64,000 bases of DNA. Origin: Clostridiales bacterium. GTDB taxonomy: Bacteria > Bacillota > Clostridia > Monoglobales > WRBX01. Below the pieces are notes generated by a model that searched no databases, was not told where the DNA came from, and saw only the letters and a list, made by a program, of their open reading frames with translations. The stretch covers positions 1 to 64,000 of the forward strand of contig JAISIR010000020.1 of assembly GCA_031261985.1 (NCBI GenBank), written 5' to 3'. The position numbers and the translations under genes were made by a program. Positions 32,617-41,934 of the stretch are shown here, one piece after another (position 1 is the first letter of the stretch; every line of letters starts with the position of its first letter).

Positions 32617-33441
32617 ATGGGATTAGAGTTTTTTAGGCAAGAGATAAACGAGATTGACGAAAAATTGACCAAGCTATTGGGCGAGAGGTTAAAGGTTGTC
32701 GAGGTAGTGGCGGATTATAAGAAAAAGTACAAGCTGCCGATATTCCAGCCCGAGCGTGAGCGCGAGATTTTGAAGAGGTATGACGAGCAGCCTTATGTCG
32801 CTAAAGTGTACGAGAGGATATTAGAATCGAGCAGGCAATTGCAGACTAAAATGTTGCTGGATAAGAACATTGTGCTAATAGGTATGCCAGGCAGTGGCAA
32901 GACTTCTGCAGGTAGGATATTAGCCGAGAGGTTATTGCTTAAGTTTATTGATATTGATGCGAAAATTGCCGAGCGTGAGGGCAGGAGCGTTAGCGAGATA
33001 TTCGAGACTGATGGAGAAGAAGCTTTCCGTAAGATAGAGGCGGAAGTGACGCTTAACTTGCTAGAGCATGTGTGCGATGGGGATTGTGATTGCAAGTGTG
33101 GCGAGAATTGCGAGTGCAAGCTTGGCGATGATTGTGGTTGCGGCTGCGGGACGCCTAGGGTTATATCGACAGGTGGCGGGATTGTGCTAAATGATAAGGT
33201 GATGGAAGCGTTGTGCGAGAATGGTTTGGTTATATTTATCGACCGTCCGATAGATGCGATTCGCCTGGATTTAGCTAATGATGATGAGCGTCCGCTATTG
33301 AAGAAGTTTACGTTAGAGGAGTTATACGAATCGCGCAAGGGGAAGTATGCTGCGTGGGCGCATAATGTAATTGAAGGGAACAAGGACCCGTTGTGGATAG
33401 CAAAAGAGATTGAGCGGATGTTGCAGGAGCATATTGGGTAA
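32617..33441 (+). CDS. aroK: Chorismate mutase-shikimate kinase fusion with a Cys-rich insert
   Basis: 274 residues with two enzymes of the shikimate/aromatic pathway. Residues 1-80 are an AroQ-type chorismate mutase (RQEINEIDEKLTKLLGERL, the helix with EVVADYKKKY, and a final helix ILESSRQLQ). Residues 83-274 are shikimate kinase: P-loop GMPGSGKTSAGR at 89-100, FIDIDAKIAEREG, EAFRKIEAEV, STGGGIVL and RPLL. Between the EAEVTLNLLEHV helix and RVISTGGG, residues 152-178 insert nine cysteines spaced as CxxxC, CxC and CxxC. Such an insert is not expected in shikimate kinase. The nearby histidine phosphatase gene is probably cotranscribed. pheA at 6.5 kb takes the mutase product onward. Confidence 0.9.
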   Translation: MGLEFFRQEINEIDEKLTKLLGERLKVVEVVADYKKKYKLPIFQPEREREILKRYDEQPYVAKVYERILESSRQLQTKMLLDKNIVLIGMPGSGKTSAGRILAERLLLKFIDIDAKIAEREGRSVSEIFETDGEEAFRKIEAEVTLNLLEHVCDGDCDCKCGENCECKLGDDCGCGCGTPRVISTGGGIVLNDKVMEALCENGLVIFIDRPIDAIRLDLANDDERPLLKKFTLEELYESRKGKYAAWAHNVIEGNKDPLWIAKEIERMLQEHIG

Positions 33442-33459
33442 GATGCGCGCGCGGGTTGC

Positions 33460-34608
33460 TCATTGAGCTGTAAATTTGCGAGTAAAATCCTCGCCTGCGG
33501 GGCTTCCTAACGGGATGTTATAGATATCGGTTGCAAGGGTGTCGATGGTAAAAGAGGTAAGAGTTGTGTTGGGGCTTGCGGCTGCCGAAATAGACTTTAA
33601 ATATTCTGCAGGCTTAATAATAGTAGAGATTTGCATGGGTTTTAACAGGCTCATGCTTTTTTTATTGGCAGCTAAAATGCGTGCGTAAGTGGGGGCGAGA
33701 TGGTCGTAAGCTTTGGTTATGCCTAACGTTGCTTTTAAAAGTATGCGACGGATTTTAGCCTCGGTATAGCGTTTAGATTTTATGTTAGAGATTAAATCGG
33801 GCAGGGTGGTAGAGTGCGATAATGCCGATTTAATGCGGTTTTCTAAACCTTCGGTTACTTCGGATATATCGCGGAGTTGAGATAGGGTGAGGCGGTTAAG
33901 TGCGTAAAAAATTATATCGGCAAAGTTATCCAGGCGGTTAATTTTAGCTGCGGGGGCAAGTAGGTCGGCGGCGACATAATTAGGGGAAAGCGTGGCGGCA
34001 TCAGGTAAGTTAGCGCGAATGGCTTTGGCGGAATAATCGGAATCGTGGGTAGATGAGGTGCGCGCGATGGCAAGCGGAGTAATGTTTGGATTGATATCCG
34101 AAATGGCGCGTAAATATTCGATAGCTAGGATATTGTTAGGTGAAAACAGGGCGGGCGCGGCGGAGGATTTGGCCAGGAAGGCGGGGAAGTTATTGGCGCG
34201 GGCGGAATTTTTAGGCGGAGCGGGTTGCACGGCAAGAGATGAAAGGGTGGCAAGGTCGGCATTTTCGGCGCCGAACGATAGGTGGGTAATATTGCAAGCA
34301 TTAAGTAGGGATAACGCACCATGGGCGAAATTTTGGGCAGGTTGAAGGGCGATATAAGTCGGTAATTCCACGACAATATCCGCGCCTGCTAAAATAGCAT
34401 GATTTGCGCGGATAAATTTGTTTATGATAGCTACATCGCCACGTTGGACGAAATTTCCGCTCATGGTGACGATGATTTTGCAACCCGGCAGGGCGGCTTT
34501 AGTCTGCTGGATATGGTAGATATGCCCATTGTGCAGGGGGTTATATTCGGCGATGATTCCCACGATTGGAGCGGGATTTTTAGCGGCATTGTTTTTAAAA
34601 ATATTCAT
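33460..34608 (-). CDS. tmcAL: tRNA(Met) cytidine acetate ligase (YlbM/TmcAL)
   Basis: Uses acetate and ATP to make N4-acetylcytidine at the wobble base of elongator tRNA-Met. The HIGH-like nucleotidyltransferase region GIIAEYNPLHNGHIYHI and the MSGNFVQRGD motif are at the N-terminus. LPTYIALQPAQNFAHGAL and LSFGAEN follow, with a helical C-terminal half. It has 382 residues and is slightly shorter than Bacillus YlbM. ATG 34608 and TTG 34614 are both possible starts. TTG directly follows the stop of the upstream gene, so the two are translationally linked. The protein is rich in Ala, Pro, Asn and Ser, which fits its lagging-strand position. Confidence 0.88.
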   Translation of the reverse strand: MNIFKNNAAKNPAPIVGIIAEYNPLHNGHIYHIQQTKAALPGCKIIVTMSGNFVQRGDVAIINKFIRANHAILAGADIVVELPTYIALQPAQNFAHGALSLLNACNITHLSFGAENADLATLSSLAVQPAPPKNSARANNFPAFLAKSSAAPALFSPNNILAIEYLRAISDINPNITPLAIARTSSTHDSDYSAKAIRANLPDAATLSPNYVAADLLAPAAKINRLDNFADIIFYALNRLTLSQLRDISEVTEGLENRIKSALSHSTTLPDLISNIKSKRYTEAKIRRILLKATLGITKAYDHLAPTYARILAANKKSMSLLKPMQISTIIKPAEYLKSISAAASPNTTLTSFTIDTLATDIYNIPLGSPAGEDFTRKFTAQ

Positions 34609-34614
34609 ATTCAA

Positions 34615-36921
34615 TTAAAAGACAGATTTTTGCTGATAGGTAACATTGTCGTTGCTATCGATAGAAATTTCTAGGTATTTTAAGGCTTTAGCGGTTTCGA
34701 CCACTGTTGTTTTGCTAATATAATTTGGCAAGTTAGATATATTTATGTAGCGCACGCCCTCGCTTCGGTAGGCCGACGGGATAGCGTTGTTAGAGATTAC
34801 GTACACGTTTTTACCACGGGCAACCAAGTTTTTATCGATTACCTCGTAGAACGCTTTGCGCTCGCGCTCGTCGGAAAAACCGTCGGCAGCGACATCTTTT
34901 GCGGTAACGATGAAGATGTTTTTCTCGCTAGCGTTTTTGCAAAAAGTTGTGAACGATGACCATTGAGAGTAATCGGTTTTTGCGATTCCACCCTTGACAT
35001 TATTTATCGTTACAAAGGCGTTGTTTCCCTTGCCTATAGTATTAAATTTGCTTGCGTTTGCTGCCTCACCGTTGATATTTGGCAGATTCATGGTGGCGGC
35101 AAAAAGCTTAAAATCGGAAAAACTATTCATGGCGGTTGAAACCTTACCCAGCATCATTTTTGTGGCGACGGTGGTAAAGTTAGAGGTGCCAAAAACGGCG
35201 ACTTTTAGCTTGCTATTTTGTGAGTTATCGGTATTTTGTGTATCGGCTATGAACACGTCGCTTGGTGTAGAAGGGTAGCCGTTGCCTGCGTTTATGGCAA
35301 AATATGTAGTAACATCGCCGAGAGAGATTGAGGCGACACCCGAGCCACTCCCGGATTTTTCGATGTAATTTCCGCCACGGACGGCACAATTTGGCAGCGT
35401 AAGGTTTAAATCCATAAGGTTAATTAGGGCGGTGGTGCCAGATAAATCCTTACCTGTTACCGTTTGATACACCTTGGCGTTTTTAGTTAAATCTACCTTT
35501 TTATTAGAAACAACCAAAGCAGAAGGCGCACCTAGAACTTTAATTGTTTTAGTGGCGGTAGCATTACCGAATGTGGCTGTAATGGTGGCAGTGCCAGGGC
35601 TGGTGGGGCGGAAGAAACCGTCGACGACTGCGCCAGATACCCCGCTGATGCTATATGTAACGTAGGAATTATCTACATTTACAACGTTATATGCAGAATC
35701 GAAGCCATCGACGCGGATTTCACATGAAGTATTAGAGAAAACTTTATCTTCGGATTTAATTTCGATTTTAGCAAGTGCGCCGGCAGTTGTTTGATTGCTT
35801 ACAATGGCTGCGATGTTGGCGACGGCACGATTCTCGGTAGGTGAGTTGACGTAGCCAAAGGTGCCATCTAGTTGTTGAGATGCTAGGGCGGTAGAGCCGC
35901 CACCGTCAAAATTAACAGCTGTGGAACAGCCGATTTGCTTCATGATTCCTGCAAATTCTGAGAGAGTGGCGCCGATAGAGGAATCTTGACGACCGTCGAC
36001 GGTTACTAAGTAAAGGTAGCGGCCAGTTGAATCGGTGCCGATGCCAGAGCGCGGGTTGCGACCAGAGGGGCCGTGGGTTATAGGGGTTTCGATGCCGCCA
36101 GAAAGCAAGAAGGTGCCTGCACCGATAGCACTTTTTATGGTGTCGACATTTGGCGAGCAAGTTACATTATATTGAAGGCGCGTGCCTACTTGGATATTTT
36201 TGGCGAAGTCGAACTTATTCTCTAAACTTGCAATTACAAAACCGTTTTTAGGGATATCAACGGTGCCGACATCCCAGGTGGTGCCTATAACGACACCATC
36301 TTCGACGATGATTTTGTACATGCCAGGGTACACGCTTTTAAATTGCGCGCCCCAATCGGGAGTGTAGATAAAGGGTTGATTTAAATCGCTAAATTTATTC
36401 ATGCCGCCCATTAGAGCTTCTTCGGCACTATCTAAATTTTTAAGGTAAACTTGGGCAGAATAGTAGCCCGCGCCTAAGGTTCCGTCGGCGTATTGCATAA
36501 ACCCTTCCATGCCTACGATGCCGCCACCGCTTGATATAACGCGACCGTCGCGAACGACTGCGTTAATTGGTGAACCCTTGCCCGCGCCTACGCTATTTGC
36601 CCATGTGAAGAAATCGGCATTAACGCCTGCTAGTGCTTTATTTTGAGTGACCAATGTTTTAGTGGTAACCAAGTTTTGCACGCCGTTGTCGGAATATATT
36701 GGGCGCATAGAAAGATGAGTCTGCCCCATATCTGCAACGATTGCGTCGACGTTCATCCAACCGTTTGGTGTTAAGAAGTTGTACTCGCGCTGCGAAAGAC
36801 CGCCTGCGATTGTATGCTCGGACATGCCTGAGTATAGGATATTAACGTCTGCATGGGCAACGGTGGGCAAACAAACTAGGATAAATGTTAGCAAAAATGT
36901 AAGATTTTTAATTTTTTTCAT
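34615..36921 (-). CDS. Exported phosphodiester glycosidase (NAGPA-domain) protein with Ig-like region
   Basis: 768 residues. Signal peptide 1-24 (FLLTFILVCLPTVAHA). Residues about 60-380 match the NAGPA/DUF2233 phosphodiester glycosidase domain: NADFFTW, GSPINAVVRDGRVIS, GPSGRNPRSGIGTD, LVTVDGRQDSSIGATLSEFA and the signature NFDGGGSTAL. A bacterial Ig-like (Big_2-type) segment follows around 390-470 (VVDGFFRPTSPGTATITATFG). The last 300 residues are unrecognised; calcineurin-type domains often occur there in relatives, but I see no clear metal ligands. It probably trims sugars from wall or phosphodiester-linked glycans outside the cell. Confidence 0.82.
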   Translation of the reverse strand: MKKIKNLTFLLTFILVCLPTVAHADVNILYSGMSEHTIAGGLSQREYNFLTPNGWMNVDAIVADMGQTHLSMRPIYSDNGVQNLVTTKTLVTQNKALAGVNADFFTWANSVGAGKGSPINAVVRDGRVISSGGGIVGMEGFMQYADGTLGAGYYSAQVYLKNLDSAEEALMGGMNKFSDLNQPFIYTPDWGAQFKSVYPGMYKIIVEDGVVIGTTWDVGTVDIPKNGFVIASLENKFDFAKNIQVGTRLQYNVTCSPNVDTIKSAIGAGTFLLSGGIETPITHGPSGRNPRSGIGTDSTGRYLYLVTVDGRQDSSIGATLSEFAGIMKQIGCSTAVNFDGGGSTALASQQLDGTFGYVNSPTENRAVANIAAIVSNQTTAGALAKIEIKSEDKVFSNTSCEIRVDGFDSAYNVVNVDNSYVTYSISGVSGAVVDGFFRPTSPGTATITATFGNATATKTIKVLGAPSALVVSNKKVDLTKNAKVYQTVTGKDLSGTTALINLMDLNLTLPNCAVRGGNYIEKSGSGSGVASISLGDVTTYFAINAGNGYPSTPSDVFIADTQNTDNSQNSKLKVAVFGTSNFTTVATKMMLGKVSTAMNSFSDFKLFAATMNLPNINGEAANASKFNTIGKGNNAFVTINNVKGGIAKTDYSQWSSFTTFCKNASEKNIFIVTAKDVAADGFSDERERKAFYEVIDKNLVARGKNVYVISNNAIPSAYRSEGVRYINISNLPNYISKTTVVETAKALKYLEISIDSNDNVTYQQKSVF

Positions 36922-36962
36922 AACTTAACTACACCTTTTTTAAATATCTTTGCAAAAAACTA

Positions 36963-36991
36963 TTGCATTTTTTTTAATTATGTGATATATT
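36963..36991 (+). promoter_or_regulatory. valS-folC promoter
   Basis: TTGCAT 36963-36968, 17 bp, TATATT 36986-36991, TGTGA before the -10. No T-box-like leader follows; only about 80 nt to the valS ATG. Confidence 0.65.
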
Positions 36992-37072
36992 GTAAATGTT
37001 ATTGTAATTATATCATAGCGATTATAAATGTCAAGGAAAATTTGTGCAACATATATTGAAGGAGAAATTAGT

Positions 37073-39664
37073 ATGGAAAGCAGATATAATCCTGCGGAAA
37101 TGGAAGATAGAATTTACGAATTTTGGCTTAAAAACAAGTGTTTTAAAGCGGAGGTTGACCATAAAAAGACGCCTTATACTATTGTTATGCCGCCGCCTAA
37201 TGTTACCTCGCACTTACACATGGGGCATGCGTTAGACCAAACTTTGCAGGATATTTTGATTCGGTTTAAGCGGATGCAGGGGTATAGTGCGTTGTGGCTT
37301 CCGGGGACGGACCATGCAGGAATTGCCACGCAAATTAAGGTGGAAGAGATGTTGCGTAATGAAGAGGGGATAACGCGGCACGACCTTGGGCGTGATAAGT
37401 TTTTAGAGCGTGTGTGGGAGTGGAAGGATAAATATGGGGATATAATTGTTGACCAAGTTAAACGGTTGGGTTCGTCGTGCGATTGGGACAGGCTTGATTT
37501 TACCATGAACCCTAAATATGCTAAAGCGGTGCGCGAAGTGTTTGTTAAGCTATATAATCAAGGCTTGATTTACCAAGGTAGCAGGATTATAAATTGGTGC
37601 CCTAGTTGTACCACAGCGCTATCGGATGCTGAAGTAGATTACAAGGAGCAGGCAGGGCATTTTTGGCATATAAAGTACCCGATTGTTGGTGAAGATGGGT
37701 ATTTATCTATTGCGACGACGCGCCCAGAGACGTTGCTTGGGGATAGCGCGGTGGCGGTTAATCCTAGCGATGAGAGGTATAAAAAGTTAGTCGGGAAGAT
37801 GCTGAAGCTTCCGCTGGTAGACCGTGAGATTCCGATTATTGCTGATGATTATGTAGATAGCGAGTTTGGGACGGGTGCGGTTAAGATTACTCCTGCGCAT
37901 GACCCTAACGATTTTGAAGTAGGGCAGAGGCATAATTTAGAGCAGATATTGATTATGGACGGAAATGCGCGGATTAACGAGAATGGCGGTAAATACAAGG
38001 GGTTAGACAGATACGAAGCGCGTAAGAAAATAGTTGAGGATTTAGAGCGTGAGGGGTATTTAATTAAAATTGAGGGGCATGAGCATAATGTAGGGCAATG
38101 CTACAGATGTGGGACGACGGTTGAGCCTATTATAAGTAAGCAATGGTTTGTAGATATGCAGCCGCTGGCTAAAGAGGCGGTGGAGGTTGTTAAAACTGAG
38201 GAAGTAAAATTTGTTCCGTCTAGGTTTAGTAAGACGTACCTTAATTGGATGGAAAATGTGCGTGATTGGTGTATCTCGCGGCAATTGTGGTGGGGGCATA
38301 GGATTCCTGCGTTTTATTGCCAAAAGTGTGGGCATGTAGAGGTTTCGATGGACGATGTTTATACTTGCCCTAAATGTGGTGGCGAGATGGTTCAAGATTC
38401 TGACGTGCTGGACACTTGGTTTTCGTCTGCTTTATGGCCATTTGCGACGCTTGGATACCCTGAAAAAAGCGAAGATTTAGACTATTTTTACCCGACGGAC
38501 ACGTTAGTGACGGGGTATGATATAATCTTCTTTTGGGTGGCTAGGATGATTTTTTCTGGCTTGCATCATATGAAGCAGAAACCCTTTAAAAACGTGTTTA
38601 TTCATGGATTAGTGCGCGATAGTTTAGGGCGGAAGATGTCGAAATCGTTAGGCAATGGCGTGAATCCTTTGGATGTAATTGAAAAATATGGTGCAGATGC
38701 TATGCGTGGCGCGTTAGTTGCCGGCAACAGCCCTGGGAATGATTTGCGTTTTGGTGATGAAAAAGTAGAGGCGCAGAGGAATTTTGCCAATAAATTATGG
38801 AACGCTGCACGTTTTGTTATGATGAATAAACCTGCTGATTTTGATGTGGCGGGGGCTAAGTTAGAGCTAAAAACTATCGAGGATAAATGGATTATAAGTT
38901 TAGCTAATAATTTAGTTAAAGAAGTGACGGAAAACCTAGAGAAGTTTGAGTTAGGCATAGCTTATGATAAAATTCAAACCTTTATTTGGGACGAGTTTTG
39001 TGATTGGTACATCGAGATGTCTAAAGGCTATATAACCACTGGAGATACAAGCGTTTTTAGCGTGTTAGTGCATGTTTTAGATATTGTATTAAAGCTATTG
39101 CATCCGTTTATGCCATTTATAACTGAAGAGATTTATCAGAGCTTTAAGCCAGGGCAGTCGATTAGTCTGAAGGAGTTCCCTACGTTTAATGCTGATTTAG
39201 TGTTTAATGAAGAAGTAGAAAAAGTTGATATTATAAAAGGTGCAATTAAGGCTATTAGAAACTCGCGTGCAGAGGCGGGAGTTCAAGGCAATAAGCGGGC
39301 TAAGCTATTTGTGGTAACCGATATTGAAGAGATTTTTAAGACGGATTATTTTGCCACGTTAAGCTATGCTTCGGAAGTTATTTTTGCCGAGCCTACAGAT
39401 GAGGGGAATGTGATTAGGGCGATATCGAGGCGTGTGGAAGCGTTTATGCTGCAAGATGAGCTGGTAGATAAAGCCAAGGAAAAAGCTAGGCTGGATAAAG
39501 AGCGCGAGCATTTATTAGGCGAGATTAAAGTGTTCGAGGGCAAGCTTGCTAACAAGGCGTTTGTTGATAAAGCGCCACAAAAGGTAGTGGAAGAGCAAAA
39601 ATCTAAGCTGGAGCAGGCGAAAACGTTGTTGCAGACGGTAGAGGAGCAGCTAAAAGGGCTATGA
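37073..39664 (+). CDS. valS: Valine-tRNA ligase
   Basis: Charges tRNA-Val. The 863-residue protein contains the HIGH-like HMGH in [15 protein letters not shown], the editing-domain block [12 protein letters not shown], a zinc knuckle (CQKC and CPKC near residue 420), [12 protein letters not shown], and [11 protein letters not shown]-terminal coiled coil ([11 protein letters not shown] to TVEEQL) is typical of ValS. AAGGAG upstream fixes ATG 37073; the in-frame ATG at 37028 has none. The leader is short and has no T-box features. The promoter is TTGCAT 36963, 17 bp, TATATT 36986. The stop overlaps folC. Confidence 0.97.
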   Translation: MESRYNPAEMEDRIYEFWLKNKCFKAEVDHKKTPYTIVMPPPNVTSHLHMGHALDQTLQDILIRFKRMQGYSALWLPGTDHAGIATQIKVEEMLRNEEGITRHDLGRDKFLERVWEWKDKYGDIIVDQVKRLGSSCDWDRLDFTMNPKYAKAVREVFVKLYNQGLIYQGSRIINWCPSCTTALSDAEVDYKEQAGHFWHIKYPIVGEDGYLSIATTRPETLLGDSAVAVNPSDERYKKLVGKMLKLPLVDREIPIIADDYVDSEFGTGAVKITPAHDPNDFEVGQRHNLEQILIMDGNARINENGGKYKGLDRYEARKKIVEDLEREGYLIKIEGHEHNVGQCYRCGTTVEPIISKQWFVDMQPLAKEAVEVVKTEEVKFVPSRFSKTYLNWMENVRDWCISRQLWWGHRIPAFYCQKCGHVEVSMDDVYTCPKCGGEMVQDSDVLDTWFSSALWPFATLGYPEKSEDLDYFYPTDTLVTGYDIIFFWVARMIFSGLHHMKQKPFKNVFIHGLVRDSLGRKMSKSLGNGVNPLDVIEKYGADAMRGALVAGNSPGNDLRFGDEKVEAQRNFANKLWNAARFVMMNKPADFDVAGAKLELKTIEDKWIISLANNLVKEVTENLEKFELGIAYDKIQTFIWDEFCDWYIEMSKGYITTGDTSVFSVLVHVLDIVLKLLHPFMPFITEEIYQSFKPGQSISLKEFPTFNADLVFNEEVEKVDIIKGAIKAIRNSRAEAGVQGNKRAKLFVVTDIEEIFKTDYFATLSYASEVIFAEPTDEGNVIRAISRRVEAFMLQDELVDKAKEKARLDKEREHLLGEIKVFEGKLANKAFVDKAPQKVVEEQKSKLEQAKTLLQTVEEQLKGL

Positions 39665-40863
39665 TGGATGCGATTGAGTATATAAAATCGTTAGAAGTAT
39701 TTGGCAGCGTGCCTGGGCTTGAAAACATCAGAAATTTGCTGGATAAATTGGGGAATCCACAGCAGAGGCTAAAGTTTATCCACGTGGCGGGGACTAATGG
39801 CAAGGGTTCGACGGCGACCTTTATCGCGAGTATTTTGCAGGAAAGCGGGTTTAAGGTTGGGCTATACACATCGCCTGGGATATATAGTTTTAACGAGAGG
39901 ATTAAGGTTAATAATCAGCCGATTTTGATAGATAAAGTTGAGGAAATTACAAGCAAAATTATCGAAACAAATGTGCATGTGACCGAGTTTGAATTTTCTA
40001 CCGTTATGGCGTTTATTCATTTTGTAAGTAGCGAGTGCGATTATGTTGTGCTAGAGGTTGGTTTGGGCGGGAGGCTAGATGCTACTAATATTATCCCGCC
40101 GCCACAAGTTGCGGTTATAACGCCGATTAGCCTGGACCATACTAGGGTTTTGGGTGGTTCTGTTGCAAAAATTGCAGCCGAGAAAAGTGGGATAATTAAG
40201 CGCGGGTGCAAGTTGGCGATTGCTGGGCAGGAGCATGAGGCGGAAGAGGTTATTTTGCAGCGCGCGGCGGATTGTGGTGTGAGCGATATAGCGCGCGCGG
40301 GCGAGGCGAGGCTAGTTTCTGCTAATTTAGAGCGAACGGTATTTGAGCTAGATGGTGAGGAATTTACTATAAAACTTTTAGGTCTAATGCAGATGCAAAA
40401 CAGCACGTTGGCTATAAAAGTGGTGAAGATGTTAGATGAGATAAAGGTAACGCGTGAGGCGATAGAGCGTGGGCTGATGAGCGCTTATATCCCTTGCAGG
40501 TTTGAGGTAAAATCGTTGAAGCCCATTGTGATTATTGATGGGGCGCACAACCCTGCAGGGGTTAAAACATTGGCGGAAAACATTGAGTTGTATTTTGGTG
40601 ACGGAGTAGGGAACAGCTTTAAAACTCAAGACAAAGTTAACATAAAAATGGGAATGTTGGCGGATAAAGATGTTGAGGCGTGCGTTAGCCAAATTGCTAA
40701 GTATGCGTGCAGTTTTAATGGGATAGAGCCGCGAAATGGCAGAGCGATAAAGGCGTCTGAAATTGAGGATATTGCTAGGAAATATTGCGATGTAGTAGGC
40801 GCGCCGATTGATGAGGAAAGGCCGACAGTTATATGTGGCTCGCTTTATAATTTTGAAGAATGA
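39661..40863 (+). CDS. folC: Folylpolyglutamate synthase / dihydrofolate synthase
   Basis: Adds glutamates to folates and joins Glu to dihydropteroate. The 400-residue protein has the P-loop [18 protein letters not shown] at about residues 39-56, [48 protein letters not shown] and the C-terminal [13 protein letters not shown]. It overlaps valS by 4 bp (ATGA), the standard Firmicute valS-folC pair. A stretch around [17 protein letters not shown] is somewhat longer than usual. Confidence 0.94.
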   Translation: MMDAIEYIKSLEVFGSVPGLENIRNLLDKLGNPQQRLKFIHVAGTNGKGSTATFIASILQESGFKVGLYTSPGIYSFNERIKVNNQPILIDKVEEITSKIIETNVHVTEFEFSTVMAFIHFVSSECDYVVLEVGLGGRLDATNIIPPPQVAVITPISLDHTRVLGGSVAKIAAEKSGIIKRGCKLAIAGQEHEAEEVILQRAADCGVSDIARAGEARLVSANLERTVFELDGEEFTIKLLGLMQMQNSTLAIKVVKMLDEIKVTREAIERGLMSAYIPCRFEVKSLKPIVIIDGAHNPAGVKTLAENIELYFGDGVGNSFKTQDKVNIKMGMLADKDVEACVSQIAKYACSFNGIEPRNGRAIKASEIEDIARKYCDVVGAPIDEERPTVICGSLYNFEE

Positions 40864-40917
40864 TAAGTTTGCAAAATTATAACTTATGGAATAATAGGCT
40901 TGGGGAGCGTAATAAAA

Positions 40918-41754
40918 ATGCGTGATTTTTCGGTTATTGAGCAGATAGAGCGTAGTATAAATAAAAAATTTAAAAGTGGGATATGGAGCAAGTTTATCAA
41001 AGGGGTTAAGCGTTATAAGTTGATAAACAGCGGCGATAAAATTGCGGTTTGCATAAGCGGGGGCAAGGATAGTTTTTTAACAGCGAAGCTTTTGCAGATG
41101 TTGCAGAGGCATTCCGACGTTCCGTTTGAGTTAGAATTTTTGAGCATGAACCCTGGATACAATGAATACAACTATAAAAAAATTCTGCATAATGCTGAAG
41201 TTTTAGGCATTCCTATTAAAGTGTTTAAAACAGATATTTTTGATGTAGTAGCAGATATGGGTGGCTCCCCCTGTTATATGTGTGCGCGCATGCGTCGGGG
41301 GCATTTATACGCAAATGCCAAGGATTTAGGCTGCAATAAAATAGCGTTGGGGCATCATTTTAGCGATTGCATAGAGACTATTTTAATGGGGCTGCTATAT
41401 GGCGGGCAGGTTCAGACGATGATGCCTAAGCTGCATAGTACTAATTTTGAGGGTATGGAGCTGATTCGTCCGATGTATTTAGTACATGAGGACGATATTT
41501 TGGCGTGGGTTAAGTATAATAATCTTGAGTTTATAAGGTGTGCGTGCAGGTTTACCGAGATGTGTTCTAGCGAAGAAGAATCGGGAGATGGCAAGCGTGC
41601 CATGGTGAAGCGGTTGATAAAAGAATTGATGGCGGATAATAAACATGTCGAGCAAAATATATTTAAAAGTGTAGAAAAGGTTAATTTAGAGACGATAATC
41701 GGATATAAAATTGGCGGGAAAGTGACGGATTTTTTAGATAATTATGATGCGTGA
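40918..41754 (+). CDS. TtcA/TilS-like PP-loop ATPase (probable tRNA 2-thiolation protein)
   Basis: 278 residues. The PP-loop ISGGKDSFL activates tRNA with ATP. A CxxC pair in SPCYMCARMRRG and GHHFSDCIETILMGLLYGGQ are the TtcA-type signatures; a later CACRFTEMC provides more cysteines, which could hold an iron-sulfur cluster as in TtcA. The likely role is 2-thiocytidine formation in tRNA, but related proteins thiolate other positions. I prefer ATG 40918 over the in-frame TTG at 40900, since TGGGGAG lies between them. Confidence 0.85.
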   Translation: MRDFSVIEQIERSINKKFKSGIWSKFIKGVKRYKLINSGDKIAVCISGGKDSFLTAKLLQMLQRHSDVPFELEFLSMNPGYNEYNYKKILHNAEVLGIPIKVFKTDIFDVVADMGGSPCYMCARMRRGHLYANAKDLGCNKIALGHHFSDCIETILMGLLYGGQVQTMMPKLHSTNFEGMELIRPMYLVHEDDILAWVKYNNLEFIRCACRFTEMCSSEEESGDGKRAMVKRLIKELMADNKHVEQNIFKSVEKVNLETIIGYKIGGKVTDFLDNYDA

Positions 41755-41805
41755 CAAGGCGGAGCCTAAGGCGGGCGTGGGTTTACATAAATTTCAAATT
41801 TCTTG

Positions 41806-41834
41806 TTGACAATTAGGAAGTAATGATATATACT
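41806..41834 (+). promoter_or_regulatory. dnaB promoter
   Basis: TTGACA 41806-41811, 17 bp, TATACT 41829-41834. About 100 nt of leader before the ATG. Confidence 0.7.
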
Positions 41835-41934
41835 AAAATGTACTAATGGGGAATAGTTGGATTAGTTAAGTTATTCTGGTTATAATTATCTGCAAAACGC
41901 CAAAAAAAGTAAGTTAGATAGGGGATTTTTAGTT

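Noticed and set aside
36922-37072. T-box leader upstream of valS
   Set aside because: The space between the promoter and the ATG is only about 80 nt and lacks the T-box sequence and a terminator hairpin.
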